From Torreya grandis (lineage: Eukaryota > Streptophyta > Pinopsida > Cupressales > Taxaceae): a stretch of DNA of 64,000 bases. The translations under genes and the position numbers were made by a program. The notes under the pieces were generated by a model, which did not search any database, was not told the origin of the DNA, and saw nothing but the letters and a program-made list of their open reading frames with translations. Below are positions 24,301 to 36,632 of the stretch, piece after piece (the first letter of the stretch is position 1; every line of letters begins with the position of its first letter). The stretch is from positions 2,805,001 to 2,869,000 of the forward strand of contig JARHVA010000638.1 in assembly GCA_037957365.1 (NCBI GenBank), read 5' to 3'.

Positions 24301-27300
24301 AATAACCATTAGCTTGCAAAGAGCCAACATAGCTGAAGCCTGCAGTCCTGGAAACTACAATGTTCGAGGGCATGTATGAGTTCATTTTGAATGTATTAAA
24401 CCGTTCGAATCAAAATCATTCACTATCTCAAGCATATAATTATTTTCATATTCAGGATAGAATATACGCAGGCATACCTTCTGCATCAGAGTGAAGTTTC
24501 TGCAAAGCTTCGCAACAATAGGAGCACATAATCCAATTATAAACTTTTCATTTTGTCTGCCTGAAATAATTTCTTTCTCTGCTTTCTCTGCAAGTGAATC
24601 AAGCCTTGCATCTTCAGATGCAGAAATACCCAATTCAGCATTGATATTGCATTCCTGATAAAATCATAACAGTCAGGATATAAATGTATTTTTGTAAAGC
24701 TCGCCAACCATTAAACAACAAAAAATGCATAACGAAACCACAGGGGCAAAGGAGGAGCTCCCACATTTGTATGCCTTATTCGCTCACCTCAGATGCTTTT
24801 TCAGAAGATTGTGAAGAATCAACATTATTTTCAGATGCCTGTGACTCAGCTGCGGCTCTCTCTTTATCTGCTTTCTGCTTTCTAACCTTTCGCACAGAGG
24901 ATTCTATATAAACCAAGTGCTTCAAGGCTACATGACCCACAACAAACAGAAACCTACTTAACTTGGTAACCTGCACAGATAAAGGGCCATGAGGAACAGA
25001 TGCCTCGTCTTCCTGATTTTCAGCATTTTGAGCCACTTGATCTAGTGTTTCATTTTGTCTAAAAACACTGGCATGAAATTTTTGTATGACATCAGCCAAG
25101 AACATTTCTGGCATGGGATGCAGCGCATAGAGAGCATTGATGGCCTGCTCGGCAGCAGCATACCAGCTTTGTTCTGGAAGCCCTGGACCAATGATTAAAC
25201 TTTTTAAGGCATTAAAAACCCGGCTATGACCTGCAATGAGACTTTCCCGATCTTCTTGAGAGAGTCGTTGAAGAGCAATGCATGCTGTCCTTGCAAGTAA
25301 TGGCTCCTCCTTTGACCAACGACCAAACCCAATGTCAATAATATTCAACAAATGTGAACTCAGGACCTTCGGAGATGACTTTGCAGCCATGCATAGCACT
25401 GATAATGCTCCACGACTTCGCTCTGCAGATACTCCATTCACATTAAATGTGAAAAAATCCCACAGAGCAGATATCTGTCAGAAGAAAAAACTAAGACCTT
25501 AAACAGCAATCACTAAATGGATACGGCATAATCCAACCTATGGCATTTACGTGATCTTAGCAAGCTAAAAGTGAACATGTATTATTGCACTGTGAATGCA
25601 AAATCTGCCTAGGTTCAGACAGAGTGATTCAAGTCCAGAATAAATTATAAATGAAATATCTATACATAAAAGCTCACTTAAGGCCCAATCCTTGTAAACT
25701 CTAGCAAACTAGCCAATATTAGCGTAGATCCATCTTAACATGGATTAGATATGTGCTAAGAGGTATCCAAAAAAACTCGAGGTTCCAATCTCTATATGCT
25801 CTTACACTCGTGGTGCAAATGGCACCTTGAGCCTTTCAGATAATTCTTGGCATATATCAGATCCATATTAAGATGGATCTGTGCTAGTATATAATGAATA
25901 ATAAAATTTAGTTTAATACACACAAACATAACCAAAGCTATAAATCAGAATTCTCATAATAACTTTGGCAGCATGTGTTATATTTGTCTCATTTTAAGGT
26001 TTTTAAGTATGCCCAGAGGAGTAACTAGAGTGATAGACAAAAGGGGTGGGAGAAGCAAGAGTAATAGTGGGGTGGGAGAAGCAAGTGTAATAGTGGGAGA
26101 TGTCAATAAAATTATTGACATTAAATTTGACATCCATTTGACTGACATATGGCAGTTTTACTTATTTCTTCAAGAAAGCGATAGAAAAAACACAGTATAT
26201 TGGGCATCTGATGCAGTTTGGAGCCCCTTTTTCTTCCTGGAAATATTTCTTCAAGCCCTACACAATGGTGCACCTAGATTGAGACCACTCTACAAGAAAT
26301 TTGCAAAGAAGGTGATGGGGTAGTTAATCAATCTGGAACCCTTAGATAGGCAAAACTATGTGACAAATCCAAGATAGGCACTTCAAGATTGATACATCTA
26401 GATGTTTTTCAGATAAATATATTTAAGTGATATGTACTAGTATTTAAAGTTACATATACATGAATGTTCCCCACACATCCATCCATCCACCCACCCACCA
26501 ACACCAAAATTTCAGGTTGATGTGGGTTGTAGAATGCACCTACGGGCCCAAAAAATAGAAAGAGCAGCTGACATATGCTGCCAAAATACTACACTGAGAA
26601 GAGTTATGTACATTTGGAACACAAATAAGCGACAGCAAATAGAAACCAGTAACTTGATTCAAGACACAATGTTAAATGTCAAAACATAAAGAAATTATGT
26701 AATACATACTGTTCCAGAAGAAATGTCCCCTTTAGTCACCAATACACTAATTATATATTCAAGTGCTGCAAGATCGCCAATGCTAGCATCTATTGTGAAA
26801 TTTATTAGATTTGATGCAGTTTCCAATGAGTTTCTCTGTATGTAAATTGTGATGAAGGCACCTTCAACTGCCTCATAGATAGCTTTCTCTTGAGAGAAGA
26901 CCTACAAGGCAATGAAACAACTTATGTCAGCCACCATGAATTTGGCAATGTAATAGAGGCTCATATCTCAGATCACAACAACAGATTCGATATATAATAA
27001 TATCATGCATAGTACATCTAGAAAAGAAAATTGAGAAAGATCTTTCAGAAAAGGTGGAATTAACCATGAATATACTGCATTCCATATAAATGGGCATAAA
27101 GATAAAAAAGTTATACCAAGGGAAGCATTTTCCGAAGGCAAGACTCTGCTCCATCAACCTGAAATTGTCTGGAACGCATCAAAAATTGAATACTGTGTTC
27201 AACATCAGTTGCCATTGGAGATGCTAATAGTTGCACAAGAACAGGCATCGTTGATGCCATGCATTTTGCAAATCGCACACCTGCTTGAAGGGATGCAACC

Positions 27301-28812
27301 AGTGCCCTAGTTTGTTCTACACTTCCAAGATCAGGAGTGTTGTCATCATTATCTGCCCCATTTTGAACTTGAGATGGGCCACTGTCTTCAACATGGTCTT
27401 GTTCTATTTCAACATTTCCTTCAGGAGACGGATGGTCTTCAGCTACATTACCATTCAAATCATTATTAATTTCAACTTCCTCATTTTCGGAGATCTCAGT
27501 CTTGACTGCAACACCATTTGCTTCATTATCATTTGAGGTACTTGGAGGTGTCATTCCAGTAAGTTTTTCCTGGTATCTCTCTAGAGTTGCTTCAAATGAA
27601 GTAGTACGAAGCTGTGGCCCAAATGGATTGTACTGTAACAGTGTACTTAGCAAGTTCAGTGCACTTTTCCTTACCATTGCACTCTTGTCTTCAAGTCTAC
27701 CTGCTGCAATTTCTGACACCCGATTCCATAGCCCCATGGAAACAGCATGCTCTTCGCATAATTCAGCCCATGTTTGAAGTACACGACTTCGTGTGTAGGC
27801 TGAAACATCACGACACCTTTCAATTAAAACATCGAGCATTGCCTGCTTGCTGCGGAGCCTATGTGTACCGTTAGAAGTATTACCATCAGTATCCTTGAAT
27901 GCCTTAGCAATTAATTTACCAAACACTCCTACAAGCGAGCTTCTTATCCTATATGATTCACCACCAAAATGAGGCATCAAAATCCCAACATTTGTCACCA
28001 TGATTTTCGGTGAACGATCTGCAAGTTCAACAAGAAATCGGCCTACATTTTCTGCACCACTGGCATCCCTAGCATAATCTTTAGGACTCATCCGGCCTAT
28101 TTCTCTGATCAATGCAACTGCGAGACTTCCATCATTGTACTTCTTTTCCGCTTGCGCAACCGCATCAGCAATATGCTGTGGCAGGAAATCATACTTATGA
28201 ATGAGATGTAAAATGGAGGCAGATGACTGCATTGTGTAGTGATATTTGGTAGCACATGCACCAACAATTTTGCATAGTGCATCTTTGGTGTCCTTGTCCT
28301 TCAAGAGAGAGGGATTTTCAAACATAGCAAATGCACCTCTGTAGATAAAGAAAATTATTATACATATTATTGAAGTTCGTAATCAAAAAGCAAATTGAGA
28401 TTAAAGAAACTTGTCAGTGAAATTTCCTACTGACCAAAAGAATTTAATGGGATTCAATAGAATGACAAGATTTACTTTGCAACAAAAGCAAGGAAGTTTT
28501 CTTCTGGATCAGACTGGCCATAAAGCTGTTTTAAGTCAGTTTCAACAGCCGTAGCCAATATAGAGATAATTTTTGAGCGGTGCACTTCCCAATTCCATGC
28601 CTGAGGAATGTGCTTCTTGCGAGAACTCTTACCCTGCAAATCAGCAGTATTTTCACTTGTATAAGCTGTGCCATAACTTGTAAAATGTTGTCACAATATT
28701 TCAATACTATACACAGAGCATACAAGTTAAATCTTTTCCTCATAATATTATCATGAACAGTGATTATCCAATAACAGATTTGAATTATGCTTACGTGAAG
28801 GCCACTTCCATC
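21339..28812 (-). CDS. CAP-D2: Condensin complex subunit 1 (CAP-D2), 5' end missing
   Basis: HEAT-repeat subunit of condensin I, which helps compact and segregate mitotic chromosomes. Sixteen exons join in phase: 28812-28795, 28633-28476, 28338-27117, 26901-26710, 25474-24788, 24654-24478, 24354-24287, 24157-23935, 23838-23739, 23626-23511, 23138-23081, 22817-22666, 22568-22304, 22138-21987, 21883-21640, 21502-21339. They give 1331 residues without a stop. Diagnostic words are QAWNWEVHRSKI near the start, VEQTRALVASLQAGVRFAKC (residues about 410-430), SALWDFFTFNVNG (about 532-544) and the conserved Cnd1 block LGDLAVRFPNHMEPWTEHMY with VRKNAVLVLSHLILNDMMK (about 866-915). Residues 1058-1331 are an acidic then basic disordered tail with a KEN motif. 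Plant family members are about 1400 residues or somewhat longer, so roughly 150 or more N-terminal residues are upstream or lost. The stop at 21,341-21,339 is provisional, because GTTTGT at 21,347 could be a donor. Confidence 0.93.
22818..23080 (-). other. GC-AG intron in CAP-D2
   Basis: The donor reads CAG/GCATGA and the acceptor TCTCCAG/ATAAAA. Only this GC donor keeps the frame (SGIT then DKKQW) at the conserved exon junction. No in-frame GT is nearby. Confidence 0.75.
25716..25892. mobile_element. MITE-like element in a CAP-D2 intron
   Basis: About 30-bp imperfect terminal inverted repeats, left around tagcgtagatccatcttaac and right around ttaagatggatctgtgctag, enclose about 110 bp with no ORF. 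It lies in the 1235-bp intron 25,475-26,709. TA-rich flanks would allow a TA or TATA target duplication. Superfamily not assigned. Confidence 0.6.
28795..28812 (-). other. 18-nt microexon of CAP-D2
   Basis: The sequence GATGGAAGTGGCCTTCAC is flanked by CTGTATCTACAG on one side and GTAAGC on the other. It encodes DGSGLH and joins in phase 0 to the next exon (GKSSRKK). It is the most upstream exon found. Confidence 0.7.
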
Positions 28813-29251
28813 CTGTAGATACAGGAAGACATTTTCAATTTACTTTGAATTGAATAATTTCCAACTTTGTATCTTATTCTAGTAACTCTCTATTCTACCA
28901 ATGAATGCATGTCTCTGTCTTTTTTCCTCCTTTTCCTAAAGTAACTCGAAATGATTTGTTAGAAGAAATTTCTATCTCATATTCCAATTACTTTGCCAAG
29001 AAAACACAATTCACTAAATATGGAAAATTAACCGACTAGAAAGAGCTTTAAATAATCAAGAAAGCATCCTTATTCATGATTATAAGAGCATTTCAGATTC
29101 TCAAAGTATGGCTATCAAAAAAGAAAAGAGGAAAAAGCCTCATGTTTTGATAACAAAAAAGCATATATTCAATGGTTTCCTGAAAATAATACAACATAAC
29201 TTATTAAAAGTTAATAATTACCTTGAACAATCTACGTTGCAGAGGTACGCC

Positions 29252-29603
29252 ATCCCCCCCCGCCCCCCCTGTTCGGAGACGCCTCCAGCATGGGGACGTC
29301 CCGAGTACTCCCGGAGGCGTCCGTGGCCGTGCCGAAAACATCCGGCACAGCCACGGACACCTCCAGGAGTGCCCAGCACATCGCCGGGCATGCCCAAGGG
29401 ATTCCGGCAGAAAAATGGCGAAAAACTTATTAAAAAAAAACCCTAAAAACTAAGCAACCCTAAATGTAAACATCCGGCACGGCCACGGATGCCTCCGGGA
29501 GTGCCCAGGGCAAGTCGCCGGGCATGCCCAAGGGATTCCGGCAAAAAAATGGCAAAAAACTTTATAAAAAAAAACCCTAAAAACTAAGCAACCCTAAATG
29601 TAA
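29252..29603. repeat. GC-rich tandem repeat with hairpin
   Basis: C-runs at 29,252-29,270 are followed by two copies of a roughly 132-136-bp unit (29,336-29,467 and 29,468-29,603). Each unit goes from aacatccggcac through a GC-rich block to aaaaaaaaaccctaaaaact and taaatgt. The segment is strikingly GC- and CpG-rich for this window. It lies about 440 bp upstream of the first CAP-D2 exon seen. Confidence 0.8.
29312..29366. other. GC-rich inverted repeat (hairpin)
   Basis: CGGAGGCGTCCGTGGCCGTG at 29,312 pairs with the complementary strand of CACAGCCACGGACACCTCC, giving arms of about 22 bp around a short A-rich loop with a few mismatches. Confidence 0.75.
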
Positions 29604-29645
29604 ATCTAGTCCGAACCCAACGGTATATAAATAAATTAAACATTT

Positions 29646-29688
29646 AAGTATAAGTTTACATTTAGTTTCTTATACAAACTTATACTTT
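29646..29688. other. 12-bp perfect inverted repeat
   Basis: AAGTATAAGTTT and AAACTTATACTT are separated by about 18 bp. AT-rich hairpin, function unknown. Confidence 0.65.
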
Positions 29689-30239
29689 AAGTTATATTTT
29701 ATTTATATACTTTCAAGATGTTTGAGAGGGGTTTTGGACCGCTAGGAGCTATAATGCAAATTCTAGGTTTTGGAGGATCCTATCATATTTCAGAGTTAGT
29801 CAGATTCCAAGGTTTCAGGGTTTCAGACTTAGCCATATTTCAGGATTTCAAGATTTCAAGGAGACGTCATAGGAGGTATTAAGGCTGCATGAAGGGATGT
29901 ATGCTTGATAGAATAGTATGAGAATATCTCTCGCAAAGTGCCACAAGCCGATCCCACCCCATTCCCTGTGCACCCCTTTAGGCATGCACTCGTGAGATTC
30001 AATGCACTGATGAGCCCTTGTGGGAGAAAGTGTCCGTAAATGATAAAGTTGAAAAATAATGGGAGTGGCATTCATGATTTTGTGGGCAATCGAGATGATT
30101 TATTCTAGATTTTGATGTACATCTTGTCTTTGAAGTAATGAATGAATGAATATTATATATTTTTAAGTGTTTTATCATTTATAGACAAATATTTTCATAC
30201 TATGTAGTTTCAAGTGTTTTACTAAAAAAATGAGTCATA

Positions 30240-30357
30240 TATATATATATACAAACGTACCCACGACGTGTCCAAATCATGGTTTTTGAAAAATGACGTA
30301 CCCGTGTACCCGAGACGTCCCCATATCCGTACCCGTACCCGTACCCAAACAACATAG
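30240..30357 (-). repeat. Dispersed repeat with GGGTACGGGTAC motif, copy 1
   Basis: The minus strand reads GGGTACGGGTACGGATATGG and later GGGTACGTTTGTATATATAT. A diverged copy in the other orientation is at about 63,812-63,910. Identity of the parent element unknown. Confidence 0.55.
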
Positions 30358-30439
30358 TGAACAATCATAGTTTCTTGATTCAAGATTTTTTGTCCAAAGC
30401 CATCAGCAAGAACTCTTGGCCTGGGTTTGACATTCAATG

Positions 30440-32580
30440 AAAGTTTTAGTCAATTGCTACAAGATTCTCTCCACATTTCTAGAGACCAAACACTCTTAAT
30501 TTATTAATGCTGCTTTATAGTTAGAGACTTAAAGTACTTGAATACTAGGATAGGGCCTAATGCAGCATAAGCTATAACAAGAAAAGAGGACAGTCAACAG
30601 GAAGAGGAAAAAGATGACAGACCAACCTAGGCAAAAACTTGAGCCCTAGGACTTAGGACCAGCTAAAGCCTTCATGGGAACCTCTTTCCCCGTCTTTCTC
30701 CCCTGTTGGAGAATGTAACAAATCATTCCAGAGTTGATGCAACTAAAAAGTGGAAGGAAAACAATGAAAGCAAGGACACACGCACATGTTTAACCACTCT
30801 GAGAGGGCCAACAGCCATCAACCAGGTAGTTAGGACCATACTGACCATGGTAAGCCCTTGAATTTCAACTACCAGTTAAAATATAACATGCACTACAAGC
30901 TGTGTCCTGTGATACTCTTTTCCCTTGGACATCCCCTCAAAGGCTGAGTTTTATAAGTGAGCTAAACATAATTGGGAAAATCAAAAGGTGGACCAACAAA
31001 TATGTATCGTGTCTAGGAAAGTGATATGCACCAATCATTTTTATATCATGATGCAACTACCAAGGGAGTTTTGCAGTATAGCACATTGATAATTTGTGGT
31101 CAAATTTATTACTAGTGTGAACCTATGCATTAAATTTTCAACCGGGATAAATTAAGCCAAATATTTTGTGAAATGAAATTTCATTTCTAAATCTGGCCTT
31201 CAAACCAATTTTAAAAGCCATTGGTTTCCAAATAGGGAGAATTATTGGATCCAAGACAAAATCAGACACATATGTGAGCTTGAGGATGCATCCAAGAGGC
31301 TCACTCAAGCATTCATTAAGGCCATTTCTCTTTATTTGAGATTGGCTACCTTCAGTTTACTTAAAACAGCCCAGTGCCTGCCTTTGGGGTATAGAACAAT
31401 GGCACCTTATGAAATATTGCCCTAAAAGGAAGCCCTCAAATCTAATACTAAGTTAACTACCCCGAGTAAACAAATGAAGACAATAAAGAATGACCCTAGT
31501 AATATTTCGACCCAAGAACAAGACATCATTACGAATAGGGGATGGGCAAAATGATGAAAAAGAAGATAAGCCATTAATAACTCTACAAAAGCAAGTCCTA
31601 CGACGAGAAAAATTTGTCAAGCCCTAAACTTTGATGACCTGCCATATATGTCGTCGGGTTCTACTGTTTTTGCCTGCATACCTGTACCCAGTCAAACCAG
31701 GTCCAAGTACGAGGCCAGCTACAGCCCAGAAATATGTCAGTTTCACTCCATGGATGGGACCCTACCCAGGTTCGTCAATGACAAACCCAAGCAGCATCCT
31801 ATGTACCAAAGGAAAACCCATCACATTTATAGACCGTACCCACAGCATTTCTGTCCTCCATTTGCTGCTTAAACACAGCAAGTTAAAAATAAATAAAAAA
31901 TTATAGTTTTTCATTCAAAGAAAACTAAAACGTAGAAGTCATTAAAATTTATAAATTAAAAAAAACTTGAAAACCCTAATATTGAGCAAGTTAACATTTA
32001 TTTTAAGACATAACCAAGCCATACCAAACCCCAGGTCCAAAAAATAAGCCAGCCCACATACCTGAATCTCGCACCCACATGAGTAACCTAGACCACCATT
32101 ATAAAAGAATCAATCCCAAATGAGTTAAGATCTCCTAAGACATCCATGAGACAACCCAATAATAATGAGAGAAGGCACACAAAGAAGTGAAACCACCAAT
32201 CAAGTGATAATTTAATAAAGAAATGCAAGTCTCTAATCTTTGGAGACTATCAAGGATCCATTTAGGGAGCAAGAGAGATTATAAATATGAAACAAAATCC
32301 CATCATAAAGAAATGCCACTCTATCAAGAAGGCTAAATCAAATTTAAGAATATTGTTTGGACAAAAACAAATGAGGTTGCTCTGCTAGGGTTTAGCCTTT
32401 CATGATTTTTTTTTTCAGATTTCATACTACCATTTTTTGGCAAGTTTCCATTTTTAGTCACATTTATTGCATTGCACCTACCAATTCACCATCCCTTGGG
32501 CAGTGAGTTTGTTTATATAAGACCCAACTTCTCAGCTTCTACATCATTGGATGCAGATGTCACCAATGGAGCCCTGAATA
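30440..32580. other. No supported gene; one short ORF noted
   Basis: Mixed-composition sequence without recognisable domains. The only protein-like ORF is 31,648-31,872 (+, 74 codons), ending YRPYPQHFCPPFAA, which I do not recognise. It may be chance or a fragment of an unidentified repeat. If the CAP-D2 gene has distant 5' exons, this stretch is intronic. Confidence 0.4.
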
Positions 32581-32734
32581 GAAATAACAATGGCACCAAA
32601 GCGAGCCAAGAAGTTTGTTCCAAAAGTACTCCATGAGATAACAAACGACCCCTCCTCGTTGAATCTTTTTACCAGATGTGGCTTTAGAATGTCCAGAATT
32701 TAATAAAGCTTGTCATTAGTTCATAAATTTTACT

Positions 32735-33280
32735 TTGGTTGCATACCTTTTTTCTGTTGTATCCCCTATGAGAATATGCTCAAAACTTGGGTGCATAATG
32801 CTTGGCAATCCCATGGTGTTAAGCCAAATGGTGTTCAAAACCTTACCAAAGGTATATTGTATATTGAATGCTAAGCACTACAAAGCCACTATCAACAATG
32901 GCCCTTGGTTTATCCGAAACACCCTTGTGGTCTTTTCCCATTGTTCTAGGGATTAAGTTGTCTTTGAACAAACCAAGCTAAAAATAACAATCTTGATAGA
33001 GTTTCCCAGTCTTCCTTTTCCCCTTGAGGGTTTAATCGACCAGTTAATCACGCCATTTGATTGTTTCATTTGCCATGAACAGAAAAAGTTTTGTGCAGCC
33101 AGACCGCAAAGACGTGTGTATAGAGGTCAACCTTTCCAAAGATCTCAAGGAAACCATAGATATTCAAATAGAAGACAAACCTATCTCACAACGTGTGATG
33201 TATATCAACATGTCAAATACCTACTTTTAATGTCAAGAAATGAACCATATGATACATGAGTGCCCCCTCATGGATAACTC
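32735..33280 (+). pseudogene. LINE ORF1 remnant (DUF4283-like plus zinc knuckle)
   Basis: 32,735-32,956 carries NNGPWFIRNTLVVF, typical of the nucleic-acid-binding N-terminal region of plant LINE ORF1 proteins. After a stop, IEFPSLPFPLEGLID follows. A CCHC-like QEMNHMIHECPL lies at about 33,237-33,275 in another frame. Confidence 0.65.
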
Positions 33281-33671
33281 ACAACCGTGCCCTCATGGAT
33301 AACTCACGACCATCAATCCCGACCAAAGCCTCTCCCAAGGTGAACAAAACCATGACTACATGTGCAAAAGGGTGGACTATGGTCACAAATAAAAATCCAA
33401 CCAGCAAGCTCACAGAGCAAACAAAGCAATACCTATTGTGTACAAACACACATGAGGTTCTTTGATAGCCGACAAGCAACCAGTTTTGGTAGTTGCATAG
33501 GCGGCACTGCCCATTTTTAATTCTCCTCGAGCAATGGTAATTTTTTCAAGTTCTCATAGCTAAGTTACAACCTCTCAACCATCAAAGCCTCTTTTCAGTT
33601 TTGTAATTTATGGTAAGAGATACTTTTCAGTTTTGTGATAATAAGAAAATTCTATAAGAGTTGTTTGCAAA

Positions 33672-33866
33672 ATGTCCAATCATGAAAATAGACATGGGGG
33701 AATAGGGACACTTATTGCACTGATTATATCTTCATGTGTCGTCACTCAGGGGTTTGACCCACAGTGGTTAGTTTGGACTCTTTTTTATTTTGATGGTCAC
33801 CCCCTTAGTATTGCCAACATTTACACCTCCCATGATGTTGTTAAAAGGGAAACATTTTGGAAGTGA
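33672..33866 (+). pseudogene. LINE endonuclease fragment
   Basis: The stretch GGIGTLIALI, then DPQWLVWTLFYFDGHPLSIA and NIYTSHDVVKRETFWK, matches the middle of the apurinic-like endonuclease of plant L1 elements. It is closed by a TGA at 33,864. Confidence 0.75.
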
Positions 33867-34539
33867 AATGCAAACATGCTTCAAGATTCCAACTAGATAT
33901 TGTTCTATATGCACAACAAACTTGGGTTATCCAATATAAACCGCCACCAACAACTCCCCTCAACCACACTTGGTTTACTTGGTCTAACCTTAGACAAGGT
34001 GAAATAGGGAGGTGAAAAGATTAGATAGTGTTTTTTGCAAAGCAAAACCTTTTCACCCTTGCCAATAATTTTGATCACGTTGTCGGTGTTGTCACAAGAG
34101 CTATTCTTTCAAACCGCTTCCCCATCAAGTTTTGGTATTGAGTGGCGTACTCCTCAAGTCAAGAAAGCCAATTCCCAATTTTATCTTAACACTGCTCAAC
34201 CCCAACATGAATGGACTCATGCCCATATCATTAGAATTTGGAACCTTGCTCCTTGTTCTCGTGGAGAGTCTAGTTGGATTGAATGGTGGGAGGCTAACAT
34301 CTCTCAAAATACCAAATTCCTCCATATCTACGAAAAGTAGGCGACTAAGCTTCGTCATAAATGTCACAATGCATCATATTTTGAATACATATTGTTTTCA
34401 CAAGATCTTGAGATGTCTCCTCCCAATGAGGATCTACAAAAGTCTATATGGAGGTTGTTCAATCCAACTCCCTTGGCAAGTTCATCAACCAAGGTAATAT
34501 TAAATTCATTCTTAAGGCTGGGGACCCATAGCTCATCAC

Positions 34540-35250
34540 CAACTAGCCTCTAATTACCCTTTTGAATGTATCTTACAAGATAATTGCCAAAGCCCTTGCT
34601 CTCAAGGTGAGATACTTGTTGCCTCTCATTATCTGTCTAGAGCAAATTGGTTTCAACTGCATTAGATACATTTTAGATAATGTTATTGCAGTTTGGGATG
34701 GGATGGAATGAGCTCACTACCTCAGAGCAAAAGGCCTTGTTCATAAAGATAGATTTTGAGAAGGCTTATGACAAAATTGAATGGCCCTTTATCCTTGCTA
34801 TGCTTTAGTCTTCAGGCTTTGGGGAAAGATTTGTGCAAATAGTTAGTATGCTTTTTCAGGATGTTGGTACTTGCATAACCATTAGTGGAGTGCAATCTAA
34901 ACTTTTTGATCTGTTCCTATCCATTAGGCAAGGTTCCCCACTTACTTCCTCCCTCTTCGTTTTGGCCATAGAAGGATTTAGTTATCTCCTTGTTGACTAC
35001 ACCTCTAGCTGGTTTGGTTAAAGAAATTACTCTCCCTCAATCTTAGAATCAATTGCACTTTGCCAATGATTCTTTTCTCACCCTTGCTGAAGTGCAGACA
35101 TCCATCAACAATGCCATGGAATGCTTGGACATTTTTTCCTTAACCTCTAGAACTTCTATTCAATCAAAGCAAACTCAATGTTACAGTCAATTTGATATTC
35201 CCATCCCAACTTGGTTACAAAAGTTCAAGTGGCACTAAATTCAAACTAGT
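34540..35250 (+). pseudogene. LINE reverse transcriptase fragment
   Basis: KIDFEKAYDKIEWPFILAML (about 34,745-34,805) is RT motif A. About 34,880-34,990 gives SIRQGSPLTSSLFVLAIEG, the conserved QG.PLS motif. The catalytic box (usually FADD) reads HFANDSFL at about 35,053, so one Asp is replaced by Asn. The upstream piece LLPLIICLEQIGF is in another frame. Confidence 0.85.
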
Positions 35251-36417
35251 GAACAATTCAAATTCCTAAGCATTCACTTGAGACCTATGGAATTATGTGA
35301 TGCCAAGGATGGAGAGGAAATTTGTTTTTTGGATCACTAAACCTATATTCCTAGCTAATAAGTTCCAAGTTTGCTCTTAGGTCCTTGCAGGCACTCATGT
35401 TTATTACTCTTCTTGTTCGGCACAATACAAGGTTGTATGTGCTAAACTCAAACTTTTCTCAAAGACTTTCTTTGGGTCTGTTTTTAAGGCTTTAAATGAT
35501 TTCACAAAGTTGCATGGGATATTTGCTACTGACCTAAAGAGATGGGTGGCCTTGGCATTCTTGATATCAAACTACAAGGCACTTCCCTTTGCATCAAATG
35601 GATCATTTTTTCCCTTGAAGGAGAAGAGGCTTCGAAGATTTTTCTCTGCCACTCGTAAGTGAAGGCAGCCCTACGCTAGGCAAATTTCGAAAGGTCTCGA
35701 TATCCATTTGCTCTTGCTCACTCAAGTTCCTATCAAGATTAAAGGATCTTTTGTGGCTCGAAGTATCTAGAAATCTTGGGAATTGATCAAACCTCACTTT
35801 GTTTAGGATGGAGATGATTTCAAAACAAGGTTCTCTCTAAATTCTAGTTCCCTTTGGTGGTCTCCAATTCTCTCTCATTATGGTGTTGCCTTTGCCATGG
35901 TTCCCTAGATAAAGAATCTATGGCTTTTCAAGAAAGGGATTAAGTGATTTCACATTTATTTTGCAAAGGATCCTGGGATTGGCTACATTGGTCGATCCTA
36001 CATGATAAGTTTCATCTTTCTCCCAATAACCTTGCCTCAATTTCAATGGCACAAAAAGACATTGCCAACATCTTCCCAAAAATGGAGTTTAAATACCTGC
36101 CAAATGGTGGACTAGTTGAAAGAGGCCTATTGAGACCCCCTTCCACTAGTACAAACCCCAGCTTGGTTATCAAATGCTCTCCCCTCAACACATTTAAATG
36201 TATTCTCAAAATGATGGCTAGAAAGTTAATTATTATATGGCAACATGGAGGCAAAGGTTTGACAAAGTAAGTAAAGCAATTATTGAGCTAAAATAGGACC
36301 ATTTCCTTTGGTGTATCTTGCATCAAGGTTTGCCTGCTGGCAACAAACTTATCCTTCTAGGTGTGGATAATCCCTTAAGTCGTTCATGTCAACACAATGA
36401 GTCACTTGAGCATCGTT

Positions 36418-36632
36418 TTTAGTTTTGCAAGCATGCTCAAGCAGCTTGGAGGTAAATACATACTCTTTTTCAACCATTTCATCGAGAATTCTTCTCCTTG
36501 AAAATGGTCCTCTAAAGGGATTCAACAATCTAAGCAATTTTTTTGGTTTTGCAAGCATGCTCAGTCGACCTAGAGGTAGATACATATCCTTTTTCAACCA
36601 TTTCATCAAGAATTCTTCTCCTAGAAAATGTT
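36418..36632 (+). repeat. Tandem duplication in LINE 3' part, period about 126 bp
   Basis: A block of about 85 bp beginning ttttgcaagcatgctca and ending at tcctagaaaatg occurs at about 36,421 and 36,547 with few differences. Confidence 0.75.

Noticed and set aside
24776..25502. Plus-strand ORFs opposite CAP-D2 exons (24,684-24,911; 25,278-25,502; 23,942-24,256; 27,502-27,874)
   Set aside because: Antisense shadows of real exons.
25973..26323. 116-codon plus-strand ORF inside a CAP-D2 intron
   Set aside because: No motif recognised and antisense within a short intron. It could be a transposon scrap but cannot be supported as a gene.
29108..29453. 112-codon Pro/Arg-rich plus-strand ORF
   Set aside because: The composition reflects the GC-rich tandem repeat and hairpin; not a gene.
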